Translations under genes and position numbers: made by a program | Part shown: one piece after another, positions 6,876 to 14,534 of the stretch | Layout of the letters: each line of letters starts with the position of its first letter | Numbering within the stretch: the stretch's first letter is position 1 | The notes under the pieces: model-generated | What the model was told of the DNA's origin: nothing | Seen by the model: only the letters and a program-made list of their open reading frames with translations | Database searches by the model: none | DNA from: DASZHC01 sp035938215 | GTDB lineage: Bacteria > Verrucomicrobiota > Verrucomicrobiia > Chthoniobacterales > JAFAMB01 | Direction: 5' to 3' | Length of the DNA: 22,895 nt | NCBI GenBank assembly: GCA_035938215.1 | Contig: DASZHC010000248.1 | Location: 1-22,895, forward strand

Positions 6876-8207
6876 ATGGCACAAGAGCTGAAAGTTAGAC
6901 CCGAGACTTCGTCGGTAACTACCAGCGGCCGCTACCGCTGGGTCGTTTGTGGGCTGTTGTTCTTCGCTACGACTATCAACTACATGGACCGGCAAATTCT
7001 GTCGCTGCTTAAGCCGATCCTCGATAACCAATTGCACTGGAGCAACGAGGAGTTTGGTGCGGTGAACTCCGCCTTCCAGGGTGCCTACGCCGTTGGCGGC
7101 TTGATCTTCGGATATTTGGTAGATTTGTTAGGAACCAAAATCGGCTATGCCATTTCGATTGCGGGTTGGAGCCTCGCGGCCATGGGACATGCGCTCGTGT
7201 CCAGCGTGGGCGGATTTTTCGCCGCCCGGATCTGCCTGGGAATAAGTGAAGCCGGTAATTTTCCGTCGTCGATTAAGACGGTGGCGCTCTGGTTTCCCAA
7301 GAAAGAGCGAACCTTTGCGACGAGCTTATTTAATTCTGGCTCAAACTTCGGGCCAATCATCGCACCGATCATCGTTCCATGGATTGCGCTGACCTGGGGC
7401 TGGCACATGGCGTTCATTCTGGCAGGCCTCGCAGGATTTGTCTGGTTGGCTTTCTGGATTCCGCTTTACCAGGTGCCGGAGCGTCAGAAGCGCCTTAGCG
7501 CTGACGAATTAGCTTACATTCAGAGTGACCGCGATGAATCGCATCAGGAGGGCGCCGGAAAAATCCCGTGGCTGAGCCTGTTCAAATACCGCCAAGCGTG
7601 GTCGATCATCGTTGCACGATTCATGACCGATCCCGTCTGGTGGTTTTTTCTTATCTGGTTGCCCGATTATTTTAGGAAAACGCGTAATCTCGACATCGCG
7701 CACAGTTGGATGCATCTGGCCACTATCTATTTGATTATCACGGTGCTGAGCAATATCGGCGGCTGGTTGCCCGGATGGCTGATGAGGCGCGGTTGGAGCG
7801 TCACTCGCGCGCGCAAGACCTCCATGTTCATTTTTGCACTCTGTGTGGTGCCGATCCTATTCGCCACAAGTGTCGGTAACTGGGCTGCTGTTTTCTTGAT
7901 TGGGCTGGCGGGATCTGCGCATCAGGCGTGGTCGGCGAACCTTTACTCAACGGCTTCAGACATGTTCCCGAAGCATGCGGTGGCATCTCTTATCGGAGTA
8001 GGTAGCGCTGCGGGTTCAATTGGGGGAATGATTTTCCCGATCGTTTGCGGCCTCCTGCTGGACAAGTTCACGGCCGCCGGCAACGTCACGGGAGGCTACA
8101 CCGTTTTATTCCTTATCTGCGCCTTTGCCTATGTGGTGGCGTTCGCGCTTAACCATCTCTGCGCTCCCAGATTCGAGGAACTGTCGGCTCCCGAGTTGGA
8201 GAAATAA
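6876..8207 (+). CDS. exuT: MFS hexuronate transporter (ExuT-like, anion:cation symporter family)
   Basis: A 443-residue polytopic membrane protein with about 12 hydrophobic segments, belonging to the ACS family of the major facilitator superfamily. The INYMDRQILS motif in the first helix is characteristic of ExuT/GudP/GarP-like sugar-acid carriers. GYLVDLLGTKIGY in the loop after helix 2 corresponds to the MFS signature loop, and GISEAGNFPSSIK matches hexuronate transporter signatures. It would bring glucuronate/galacturonate in by proton symport. The ATG at 6876 (MAQELKV) was preferred to the TTG at 6819 because the hydrophobic part starts about 25 residues later, as usual. It follows uxaE on the same strand with no operator-like site in the gap. 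The gene symbol is by family and context; closely related carriers take other hexonates. Confidence 0.85.
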   Translation: MAQELKVRPETSSVTTSGRYRWVVCGLLFFATTINYMDRQILSLLKPILDNQLHWSNEEFGAVNSAFQGAYAVGGLIFGYLVDLLGTKIGYAISIAGWSLAAMGHALVSSVGGFFAARICLGISEAGNFPSSIKTVALWFPKKERTFATSLFNSGSNFGPIIAPIIVPWIALTWGWHMAFILAGLAGFVWLAFWIPLYQVPERQKRLSADELAYIQSDRDESHQEGAGKIPWLSLFKYRQAWSIIVARFMTDPVWWFFLIWLPDYFRKTRNLDIAHSWMHLATIYLIITVLSNIGGWLPGWLMRRGWSVTRARKTSMFIFALCVVPILFATSVGNWAAVFLIGLAGSAHQAWSANLYSTASDMFPKHAVASLIGVGSAAGSIGGMIFPIVCGLLLDKFTAAGNVTGGYTVLFLICAFAYVVAFALNHLCAPRFEELSAPELEK

Positions 8208-8869
8208 TGATCCCCGTTGTCTACCGAAGCAGGTAACCCGTTATGCGAATGATGACGGGAATTTTGTTCTCGTTGTTCAGGCAGCTTTGAAGCCGACAAC
8301 AAAAGGATGGCCTTTGTACTTTCATCTGGCTGCCGCTGCGCTTGGCGTTCATCCCGCCCCCAAGGTCCGGGGGCTGGGGGGATCCAAAGGCTGAATTGGC
8401 TCATGAACAAAGGGTACATTATTTGGCTTCGGTGAGTCAGCGTCTCGGTAGAGGCTTGTATAACGGCTCCGAGTTCGAGAGAGGACGATTAGTTGCCTTG
8501 CAGAGAGGTTTTCCTCGGATATCAAGGGCTGTCCTTGGCTAGTCTCGCATAGACTTTGTCTTCCTTGACGTTGATCAGATTACGCTGATGGAAAGGTTGC
8601 GAAAACGGCAGGACACTTTTTCCCAAAGAATTCGCTCGAGAGCCAATTCGCGCCCCTGGAAAGGCCGGCGGACGCAATCGTGGTAGGCGCACGCCTTCCG
8701 TTTAAAGACGTGCTCGAACAAATCGTCAACGCGTAGCCGACATCAACACCATTTCACGGCCCCACGAAGCGAACGCCCTAGGGAATCGCGCAGCAATGGC
8801 GTCCGTCCGTGATAACGGTTAACGGCCGAGCCCTCGAGGGGTTCTTCTGTCTTCTGTCTTCTGACTTTC
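8208..8869. other. 662-bp gene-poor intergenic stretch
   Basis: No complete gene was recognised. A G/C stem (CCCCC 8357-8361 with GGGGG 8369-8373) lies 150 nt after exuT, without a T-run. A 53-codon frame with protein-like composition (8575-8736) may be the 3' remnant of a decayed gene. A run of three TCTTCTG repeats lies at about 8842-8863, just downstream of the GH15 stop. Confidence 0.5.
8575..8736 (+). pseudogene. possible 3' remnant of a decayed gene
   Basis: After a TGA at 8572-8574, a 53-codon frame runs to a TAG at 8734-8736 and ends in PADAIVVGARLPFKDVLEQI followed by VNA. The C-terminal half has the look of a folded protein end. The preceding bases in another frame read DFVFLDVDQIT, so a one-base shift near 8582 would join the two. 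There is no start codon in a sensible place and I do not recognise the family. It may equally be chance. Confidence 0.2.
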
Positions 8870-10690
8870 TTACTTGCGATCCAGTTTGCGATCCAGGGTG
8901 TAAGCGGCGCTGATCAAAGCCAGATGAGTAAACGCCTGCGGAAAATTTCCAAGGTGTTCTCCCGATGGTCCCAGTTCCTCAGCATACAATCCAAGGTGGT
9001 TCGCATATCCCAGCATCTTTTCGAAAAGGAACCGGGCTTTCCTGACGTCGCCCGACCTTGCCAGGCACTCGATAAACCAGAACGAGCAAATCCCGAACGT
9101 TCCTTCATTTCCTGTTAGCCCGTCATCGCCGCGATAGCGATAGACCAAGGAATCATCGAGCAAATCCTTTTCAATCGCAGCGAGCGTGGACAGCCAACGC
9201 GGATCTGTTGGACTGATAAATCTCACCAGCGGAGCGAGCAGCGTCGCGGCGTCCAGGGTGTTGCCGCCCTTCGTCTGCACAAAGCTCTTCATTTCCTCGT
9301 TCCAGAATTCACTGTGGATCTGTTGGTAAATCGCATCCCGCGTGGAGGCCCACCGCTGCACAGGGGCAGGAAAACTGCGTTTCGCCGCCAGGCGCAATCC
9401 ACGATCGACAGCTACCCAGCACATTAAACGGCTGTAAAACAAATGCTGCACCCCACCTCGCACTTCCCAAATGCCTTCATCCGGACGATCCCAGTTTTCG
9501 CAAACCCAATCCAACAATCGCGAAAGATCCGACCAGAGTTCGTGGCTGATCGGCTCACCATATTTATCGTAAAGATAAATTGAATCGAGCAGTTCGCCGT
9601 AGATATCGAGCTGCAGCTGTTCTGCGGCGCCGTTCCCAACGCGAACCGGCGCACTTTTGCGGTACCCTTCCCAATGCGAAAGTATTGTTTCGGGAAGATG
9701 GCGCGTGCCGTCGACGCCGAACATGATCTGCAGCGGCTCATTCGGACCGAGCTCGCGACATCGACCTTCGAGCCATTTGTTAAACGCCTTCGACTCGTTG
9801 ACGAATCCGAGGCGGATCAAGGCATACAGTGTAAAGCTGGCGTCGCGAATCCAGGTATATCTGTAGTCCCAATTTCTTTCACCGCCCATCGCCTCCGGCA
9901 GGCCGAATGTTGGAGCCGCCACAATAGATCCATGCCGCTCGCTTGTAAGCAGCTTCAGAACCAAAGCTGAGCGATCCACGACTTCGCGCCAACGGCCGCG
10001 GTACGTCGATTGAGCAACCCAGGTTTGCCAGAAATTGAGTGTTGCTTTGAAAAGTGCACCTTCACGATCGGAATCGATACCGTGCGGGGAATCTTCATGA
10101 CCGTCTAAAATAAAAAAAACTCTCTCCCCTGCTCTGAGGACAAAATCGGCAACGATCCTTCCATCCTCTTTGACCTGCAGAGGCGTTTGCGCTCGGAGCC
10201 GGATCGAGCCAACCCCGTGCCCACCGATTTCGGGGACAAGACGAACCTCTTCGGGAGAAAGAACCTCCACGCGGTGTTTCGCCCGCCCATAGTCGAACCT
10301 TGGATTGCAGACCATTTGAAATTTCACTTCGCCCCGAACGCATTTGGCGCTTCGGATCAATTGGCGAACCGGTTCGCGATTTGCGCCACTCGACTCGATA
10401 GAAATCGGCATGTAGTCGCTGACCTCTGCAACGCCCTCCGGAGAAAGAAAGCGGGTCAACAATATATTTGAGTTGGAAAGATAAATTTGCTTCGGCCGGC
10501 TGGATTGGAAAAGAGGTGATAGGCTGAAATGTCCGCCGCGATGCGCATCAAGCAGACCCCCAAACAGGGTTGGTGAATCGAAATAGGGGAAGCAAAGAAA
10601 ATCTATCGACCCATCGATCCCAACCAGCGCCACAGTCTGCAGATTCCCTATGACTCCGTAGTTTTCAATTGGCTGATATTCCTGGGGCAT
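8870..10690 (-). CDS. glycoside hydrolase family 15 protein (glucoamylase/trehalase-like)
   Basis: A 606-residue soluble protein with no signal peptide, of the usual length for bacterial GH15 enzymes. An N-terminal beta-rich domain (YGVIGNLQTVALVGIDGSIDFLCFPYFDSP at about 11-40) precedes the (alpha/alpha)6 barrel. The barrel carries RNWDYRYTWIRD (272-283), DEGIWEVRGG (404-413) with the expected catalytic acid Glu, GNEGTF (527-532) with the second catalytic Glu, and FPQAFTHLALI (583-593). Bacterial members hydrolyse alpha-glucosidic bonds, and some are trehalases; the substrate cannot be told here. ATG start at 10690. The C terminus ends in a short duplication (DRKLDRK) caused by an 11-base tandem repeat. 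It is transcribed alone and convergent with exuT. Confidence 0.93.
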   Translation of the reverse strand: MPQEYQPIENYGVIGNLQTVALVGIDGSIDFLCFPYFDSPTLFGGLLDAHRGGHFSLSPLFQSSRPKQIYLSNSNILLTRFLSPEGVAEVSDYMPISIESSGANREPVRQLIRSAKCVRGEVKFQMVCNPRFDYGRAKHRVEVLSPEEVRLVPEIGGHGVGSIRLRAQTPLQVKEDGRIVADFVLRAGERVFFILDGHEDSPHGIDSDREGALFKATLNFWQTWVAQSTYRGRWREVVDRSALVLKLLTSERHGSIVAAPTFGLPEAMGGERNWDYRYTWIRDASFTLYALIRLGFVNESKAFNKWLEGRCRELGPNEPLQIMFGVDGTRHLPETILSHWEGYRKSAPVRVGNGAAEQLQLDIYGELLDSIYLYDKYGEPISHELWSDLSRLLDWVCENWDRPDEGIWEVRGGVQHLFYSRLMCWVAVDRGLRLAAKRSFPAPVQRWASTRDAIYQQIHSEFWNEEMKSFVQTKGGNTLDAATLLAPLVRFISPTDPRWLSTLAAIEKDLLDDSLVYRYRGDDGLTGNEGTFGICSFWFIECLARSGDVRKARFLFEKMLGYANHLGLYAEELGPSGEHLGNFPQAFTHLALISAAYTLDRKLDRK

Positions 10691-10795
10691 AACGCCTCAC
10701 TATACCTGAAGAATCGGAGTTTGGCATCGGCGGAAATCGCATCAGGAGGCCTTAGCCCGTGTAACTCATGAACTTCCGCAACTTCTTACTCACAA

Positions 10796-10843
10796 CTAGC
10801 CCGGAAATTTCGCGAGCCAAGGCGCTCGCGAAATTTCCAGGCT
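10796..10843. repeat. palindromic element with perfect 15-bp arms
   Basis: GGAAATTTCGCGAGC (10803-10817) and GCTCGCGAAATTTCC (10824-10838) flank a 6-base loop. The left flank plus arm (10796-10820) recurs at 14383-14407 with two mismatches in 25 bases. No T-run follows. It lies upstream of the broken wrbA-like gene. This is a dispersed palindromic repeat of unknown function. Confidence 0.6.
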
Positions 10844-10883
10844 CTGGACGACAAGCGGTGTCGTGTCGTACATCCATCTTATT

Positions 10884-11201
10884 ATGGCGAGCATTTACAT
10901 CGTTTATCACAGCGGCTACGGGCACACCAAACTTCAAGCTGAGGCAGTTCACCGCGGCGCGGCGATCTATGTCGGAACAGGAATGCTGCCCTCGGCAAAT
11001 CGGCCGGAAGACATGCAGCAGATCACTGGACCAAGTCCGGAAGCATTGAATCGGGTCGGCTCTTTCACAGGTCCGATGTCCGCCAGCTTTCAGGTAACCC
11101 CACCGCACGCCCCGGTTCCAGGCGACATCCAGACGGCCGAAGCCTACGGGAAGCGAATCGCCGAAATAACTCAGCGCTGGGTCAAAGCGAAATCGATCTG
11201 A
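10884..11201 (+). pseudogene. wrbA: WrbA-type NAD(P)H:quinone oxidoreductase with internal deletion
   Basis: The 105-residue frame has the N-terminal flavodoxin segment IYIVYHSGYGHTKLQAEAVH, where WrbA binds the FMN phosphate. It then passes directly to the WrbA C-terminal block (YVGTGMLPSANRPED, LNRVGSFTGPM, PGDIQTAEAYGKRIAEI). Compared with the roughly 200-residue family, about 100 central residues are absent. These include the FMN isoalloxazine-binding loops, so normal quinone reduction is unlikely. The frame stays open across the junction, so a short protein could still be made. ATG at 10884; the GTG-started extension to 10863 is not needed. It lies 8 nt before the 2-hydroxyacid dehydrogenase gene and is probably cotranscribed. 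Confidence 0.75.
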
Positions 11202-11209
11202 GGTTTTCT

Positions 11210-12181
11210 ATGAATGAATTGACGATATGGGCGAATCCGCTCCTGACCCGATCGGCGAAAGAATATCTGGTAGACGCGACAAGGCAGCATCAACTCGTCT
11301 TTGGCGAAAAAACTGACCATGTTCTGGACCCGGGCTCAGGGGACCCTCGAATGCAGGATGGGGAGGTTGTATTTGGACAACCCGATCCGGCGACAGTCAT
11401 CCAATCAAAGAAATTGCGCTGGATTCATCTCTCCAGCGCAGGGTATGCGCCCTATGACACGCCTGGATTTCGTAATGGACTGAAAGCTCTTTCAGCTATT
11501 CTGACCAATAGTTCGGGTGTTTTCGATGAGCCTTGTGCGCAGCATCTCATGGCCTGGCTGCTTGCTGACGCACGGCAGCTTTATCCCTCCTACGATAATC
11601 AGCGGGAATCGCGGGCGTGGCCTCAAAATGATCTGCGAGAAAAAGCCCGTCTGCTCGCCGACCAGACCATTCTGATCGTTGGCTACGGCGCGATCGGGCG
11701 TCGATTGGCTGAGCTTCTTGCTCCCTTTTCTGCTCGCGTGATCGGATACCGCCGGTCACCGCAGCCCGAATCGCCGATTCGCGTTGTTGGACCTGAAAAA
11801 CTTCAATCGGCCATGGCGGAGGCCGATCATGTGATCAATATCCTGCCGCAGAGTGAGGAGACGCAATCGTTCTTCAACGCGGAGCGATTGCGTCAGATCA
11901 AACAGGGTGCGCGATATTACGCCATCGGGCGAGGCGCCACGACAGATCAGGAGGCGCTTCTGGCGTGTCTGCATTCAGGTCACCTTTCCGCGGTTTACCT
12001 CGATGTAACGACCCCGGAACCGCTGCCCTCCAATCATGCGCTATGGTCAGCACCGAACTGCTTCATCACTCCTCATACCGGGGGCGGACATGCGGATGAA
12101 ACGTTGCGGATCGTGAAACATTTCGTCCATAATCTTCACCGTTTCGAGCGGGGCGAGAGCTTGCTCGACAGAGTGTTCTAG
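11210..12181 (+). CDS. D-isomer-specific 2-hydroxyacid dehydrogenase
   Basis: A 323-residue NAD(P)-dependent dehydrogenase that interconverts 2-ketoacids and D-2-hydroxyacids. The nucleotide-binding glycine motif is VGYGAIG (157-163). The catalytic triad is Arg241 (AIGRGATTDQEAL), Glu270 (VTTPEPLP) and His289 (ITPHTGGGH). RRSP after the second Rossmann strand suggests NADP preference, as in glyoxylate/hydroxypyruvate reductases of the GhrA type, but the substrate is not certain. ATG start 8 nt after the wrbA remnant. The stop codon is followed directly by a MITE-like element. Confidence 0.9.
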   Translation: MNELTIWANPLLTRSAKEYLVDATRQHQLVFGEKTDHVLDPGSGDPRMQDGEVVFGQPDPATVIQSKKLRWIHLSSAGYAPYDTPGFRNGLKALSAILTNSSGVFDEPCAQHLMAWLLADARQLYPSYDNQRESRAWPQNDLREKARLLADQTILIVGYGAIGRRLAELLAPFSARVIGYRRSPQPESPIRVVGPEKLQSAMAEADHVINILPQSEETQSFFNAERLRQIKQGARYYAIGRGATTDQEALLACLHSGHLSAVYLDVTTPEPLPSNHALWSAPNCFITPHTGGGHADETLRIVKHFVHNLHRFERGESLLDRVF

Positions 12182-12545
12182 GGGCAGATCTCCATAAGCG
12201 CTAGCTTGAGCCCAAAGTAAGCGAAGCGTCCCCGCTTTGCACACTTCAAAGCCGTGCAAACCGAGACGGTTCGCCTACCTTGGAGCGCGTTTGTGCACTC
12301 TGCATCGCTTAAGTTAATGCTTATGGGGCAGATCTTCGAGCTGCTCGCCGGAAATGGCCGCCTCGGAGATGCGGCCCTACCAGTCCGACCTCGTTGCTCG
12401 TTGACTCGTTGCATGTCTAACTCTTTGCGAATCAGTAGCTTTCACCGCCACCTAAAAAGTGCACTGTCTCGCATATAATGATGACGTCGTTGTGTTGAGA
12501 GAAAGGAAACTTGTTACCTTCTGTTTGCATGCTTTGCTCTCTTTG
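12182..12545. other. 364-bp intergenic stretch before tag
   Basis: It holds the MITE-like unit (12183-12335) and then CCGCCTCGGAGATGCGGCCCT (at about 12359), a half copy of the palindromic repeat seen at 22419-22499. A TATAAT at 12474-12479, 72 nt before the tag ATG, could be a -10, but no -35 is evident. No protein-like frame was found. Confidence 0.5.
12183..12335. mobile_element. MITE-like element with 9-bp flanking direct repeats
   Basis: The 135-bp unit 12192-12326 begins ccataagcgctagcttgagc and ends gcttaagttaatgcttatgg, which are inverted repeats matching at 16 of 20 positions. It is flanked exactly by GGCAGATCT at 12183-12191 and 12327-12335, the form of a 9-bp target duplication. 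An internal hairpin TTTGCAC (12236-12242)/GTGCAAA (12254-12260) is present. There is no transposase, so any movement would need one in trans. It sits 1 nt after the dehydrogenase stop codon. Confidence 0.5.
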
Positions 12546-13124
12546 ATGGAACCAAAACGCTGCAGCTGGGCCAAAGATCCTCTATCGATCGAATACCACG
12601 ACACTGAATGGGGCGTTCCAAGCCATGAAGACAATCGGCTCTTCGAGATGATCGTCCTGGAGAGTATGCAGAGCGGCCTTAGCTGGATCACGATTCTACG
12701 CAAACGACAAGCTTTTCGTGCCGCCTTTTTCGGATTTGACCCCGGAAAGATAGCGAAATTTGGCGCGAAGGATATAGACAAGCTCTTGGCGAATCCGGAA
12801 ATCATCCGGAATCGCGCAAAGGTGGAAGCCGCGGTAACAAACGCGCAAGCAACGCTCAAGGTTCAGAAAATCTTTGGCAGTCTGGATTCATTTTTGTGGA
12901 ACCAGGTCGACGGCAAACCGGTGATCAATCATTGGACGAATGTGAGTCAGATTCCGGCTAAAACGCCGATCTCTGAACGATTGGCGAAGGAATTCAAAGC
13001 TCAGGGATTCAAGTTCATCGGGCCTACGGTCGCCTACGCTTTTATGCAGGCGATCGGGATGGTGAATGATCACGAAACCGGTTGCGATCGCCATAAAGAC
13101 CTTGCGGGTAGCACGCAGCGTTAG
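12546..13124 (+). CDS. tag: DNA-3-methyladenine glycosylase I
   Basis: Tag (EC 3.2.2.20) excises 3-methyladenine from alkylated DNA in base excision repair. The 192-residue length is close to E. coli Tag (187). It starts MEPKRCSWAKDPLSIEYHDTEWG. Cys6, His18, His176 and Cys180 (NDHETGC) match the structural zinc site of the family, and Glu39 in LESMQSGLSW is the conserved substrate-pocket acid. The IINRxKxxA-like segment appears as IIRNRAKVEA, and FKFIGPTVAYAFMQAIGMVNDH is the family C-terminal block. ATG at 12546 was chosen because the longer frame from TTG 12459 adds 29 unrelated residues. It is a single gene downstream of repeats. Confidence 0.95.
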   Translation: MEPKRCSWAKDPLSIEYHDTEWGVPSHEDNRLFEMIVLESMQSGLSWITILRKRQAFRAAFFGFDPGKIAKFGAKDIDKLLANPEIIRNRAKVEAAVTNAQATLKVQKIFGSLDSFLWNQVDGKPVINHWTNVSQIPAKTPISERLAKEFKAQGFKFIGPTVAYAFMQAIGMVNDHETGCDRHKDLAGSTQR

Positions 13125-13261
13125 GAAGTTCAGAGATTGGCTTCGATTTTCTCACGTCCCGCAAGCAAACGCAGCGACCCCGCTGCACTGGCATATTTCT
13201 CTTCTTTGAGAAGTTCAGGCTAGCACTCATTGAAGATGGCCTCTAAGGTTTGCAACTACGT

Positions 13262-14386
13262 ATGGAAGAAGTGTGGTCGTGGCGGCGAGGATCAGTAATT
13301 GCCTCGTCCCTGATTTTGCTGCTGGTCTGTTTTGCGGTTTCGACGCTGATCTGGGACAAAGTTGTCGGGGCTGTGGCTGCGCAGCCTTCGAATCTGGTGC
13401 CACTGCCGTTTCTCCTCTTCGTTGCGTACGAAGTCGTCGTGATTTTGTGCCATCTGGCGCGGATACTCGCCGCGAAATTGGTCGGCTTCGAGTTGCTTGT
13501 ATTTACCTGCGGTCCTTTCGCCATTCGCATGGTACGCGGGCACAAAAAGTTCAGCTGGACCAATCGGGAAACGATGTTGACCGGGGCTACCATATTCGCG
13601 CCGAAGAATCTCGAGGGTCTTCGATGGCGATGCATTTTGCTGAATGCCAGCGCGCCCGTGTCGATAATTGTCATCGGCGCCATTTTCTTAACGATCGTCC
13701 GATCCGCTGATCCCGTCCACGCATCGATTGAGACCCTCTTCTTTGCGGCCATGGCATTTACCGGGATCGTCGCAGGAGTCCGCCTTCTGCTACCGTTTGC
13801 TCGCGATCGATCAAATGATTTCGGAACTCTGGTTTGGGATGGAATTCGGGGCCGACCAACGGCCGAGGCGTTTTTTCTGATCAACGCGATTAAATGCGAA
13901 GGACAACAAGGAATTGGGCCTCGTGATTGGCCGTCCGCCTGGGTTGATCGACTGGCCGTCTTAACGGAGAGGATCGATTTTCCTGAACGTTTCATCGTTT
14001 GTTTTCTGTGTTTCTATCGCGCGATCGACCTGCGCGATATTGCGAGCGCCTCGCGTTTCCTCGACGAGGCGGTTGCCAAGGTAAATCCAAAATCACGGAT
14101 GTTTTATACCCGCATCATGCTCGAAAAGGCCTTCTTCGAAGCTTGGTTTAAACGAAATGAATTTGCCGCTCGAAAAGCATTCGATCGCGTGCAGGATTGG
14201 TCGGTGGTAGCGCGCCACATATGGCTGCGGGCATCGGCGGCGGTAGCGGCGGTGGAAGGCCGTTATGAGGAATGTCACCGCCAGGCGCAGGAAGCATTGG
14301 AAATCGTGCAATCACTTCCCGTGGTCCATCGGCTGGCGGTGGAATGGCTTGAAGAGCTGTTGGACAGCCATCAAGTGCAGTGCTAG
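13262..14386 (+). CDS. M50-like membrane protein lacking the zinc HExxH motif
   Basis: A 374-residue protein with about four membrane segments (roughly 11-31, 47-72, 124-146, 158-180) and a soluble helical C-terminal half (about 200-374, TPR-like in appearance). The second segment and the following LAAKLVGFELLVFTCGPF resemble site-2-protease-like (M50) proteins, where HELGH precedes LAAKLxGF. Here the five residues are CHLAR (63-67), so both zinc histidines and the catalytic Glu are gone. NDFG at 185-188 stands where M50 proteins have the aspartate-containing SDG/LDG motif. It is therefore probably a pseudoprotease, if the family call is right. The ATG at 13262 is preferred over the TTG at 13250. 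It stands alone after tag; its stop lies in a dispersed repeat (14383-14407). Confidence 0.65.
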   Translation: MEEVWSWRRGSVIASSLILLLVCFAVSTLIWDKVVGAVAAQPSNLVPLPFLLFVAYEVVVILCHLARILAAKLVGFELLVFTCGPFAIRMVRGHKKFSWTNRETMLTGATIFAPKNLEGLRWRCILLNASAPVSIIVIGAIFLTIVRSADPVHASIETLFFAAMAFTGIVAGVRLLLPFARDRSNDFGTLVWDGIRGRPTAEAFFLINAIKCEGQQGIGPRDWPSAWVDRLAVLTERIDFPERFIVCFLCFYRAIDLRDIASASRFLDEAVAKVNPKSRMFYTRIMLEKAFFEAWFKRNEFAARKAFDRVQDWSVVARHIWLRASAAVAAVEGRYEECHRQAQEALEIVQSLPVVHRLAVEWLEELLDSHQVQC

Positions 14387-14407
14387 CCTGGAAATTTCAC
14401 GAGCCAA
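14383..14407 (+). repeat. second copy (half) of the 10796 palindromic repeat
   Basis: These 25 bases match 10796-10820 with two differences. They overlap the TAG stop of the M50-like gene. The right arm of the palindrome is missing here. Confidence 0.5.
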
Positions 14408-14534
14408 TAGGCTTGACCTGTTTTAAACCCGATATGGAGAAGTCAAAAATGACGCATCAGCGGCTTGACGACGTCGGCTTCATAGGAGCCCGCGACGGAT
14501 GCACCGCACCTTATAGCGGCGTGATTTCTGCAGG

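Noticed and set aside
8842..8863. TCTTCTG tandem repeats after GH15 as a minisatellite
   Set aside because: Only three units; too short to claim as a functional repeat array.
12474..12479. TATAAT as a tag promoter
   Set aside because: No acceptable -35 at 16-18 bases upstream, so it is not called as a promoter.
13243..13995. 250-codon minus-strand frame opposite the M50-like gene
   Set aside because: Antisense shadow: Ser/Arg/Thr-rich, no hydrophobic core or motifs, while the plus strand has a coherent membrane protein.
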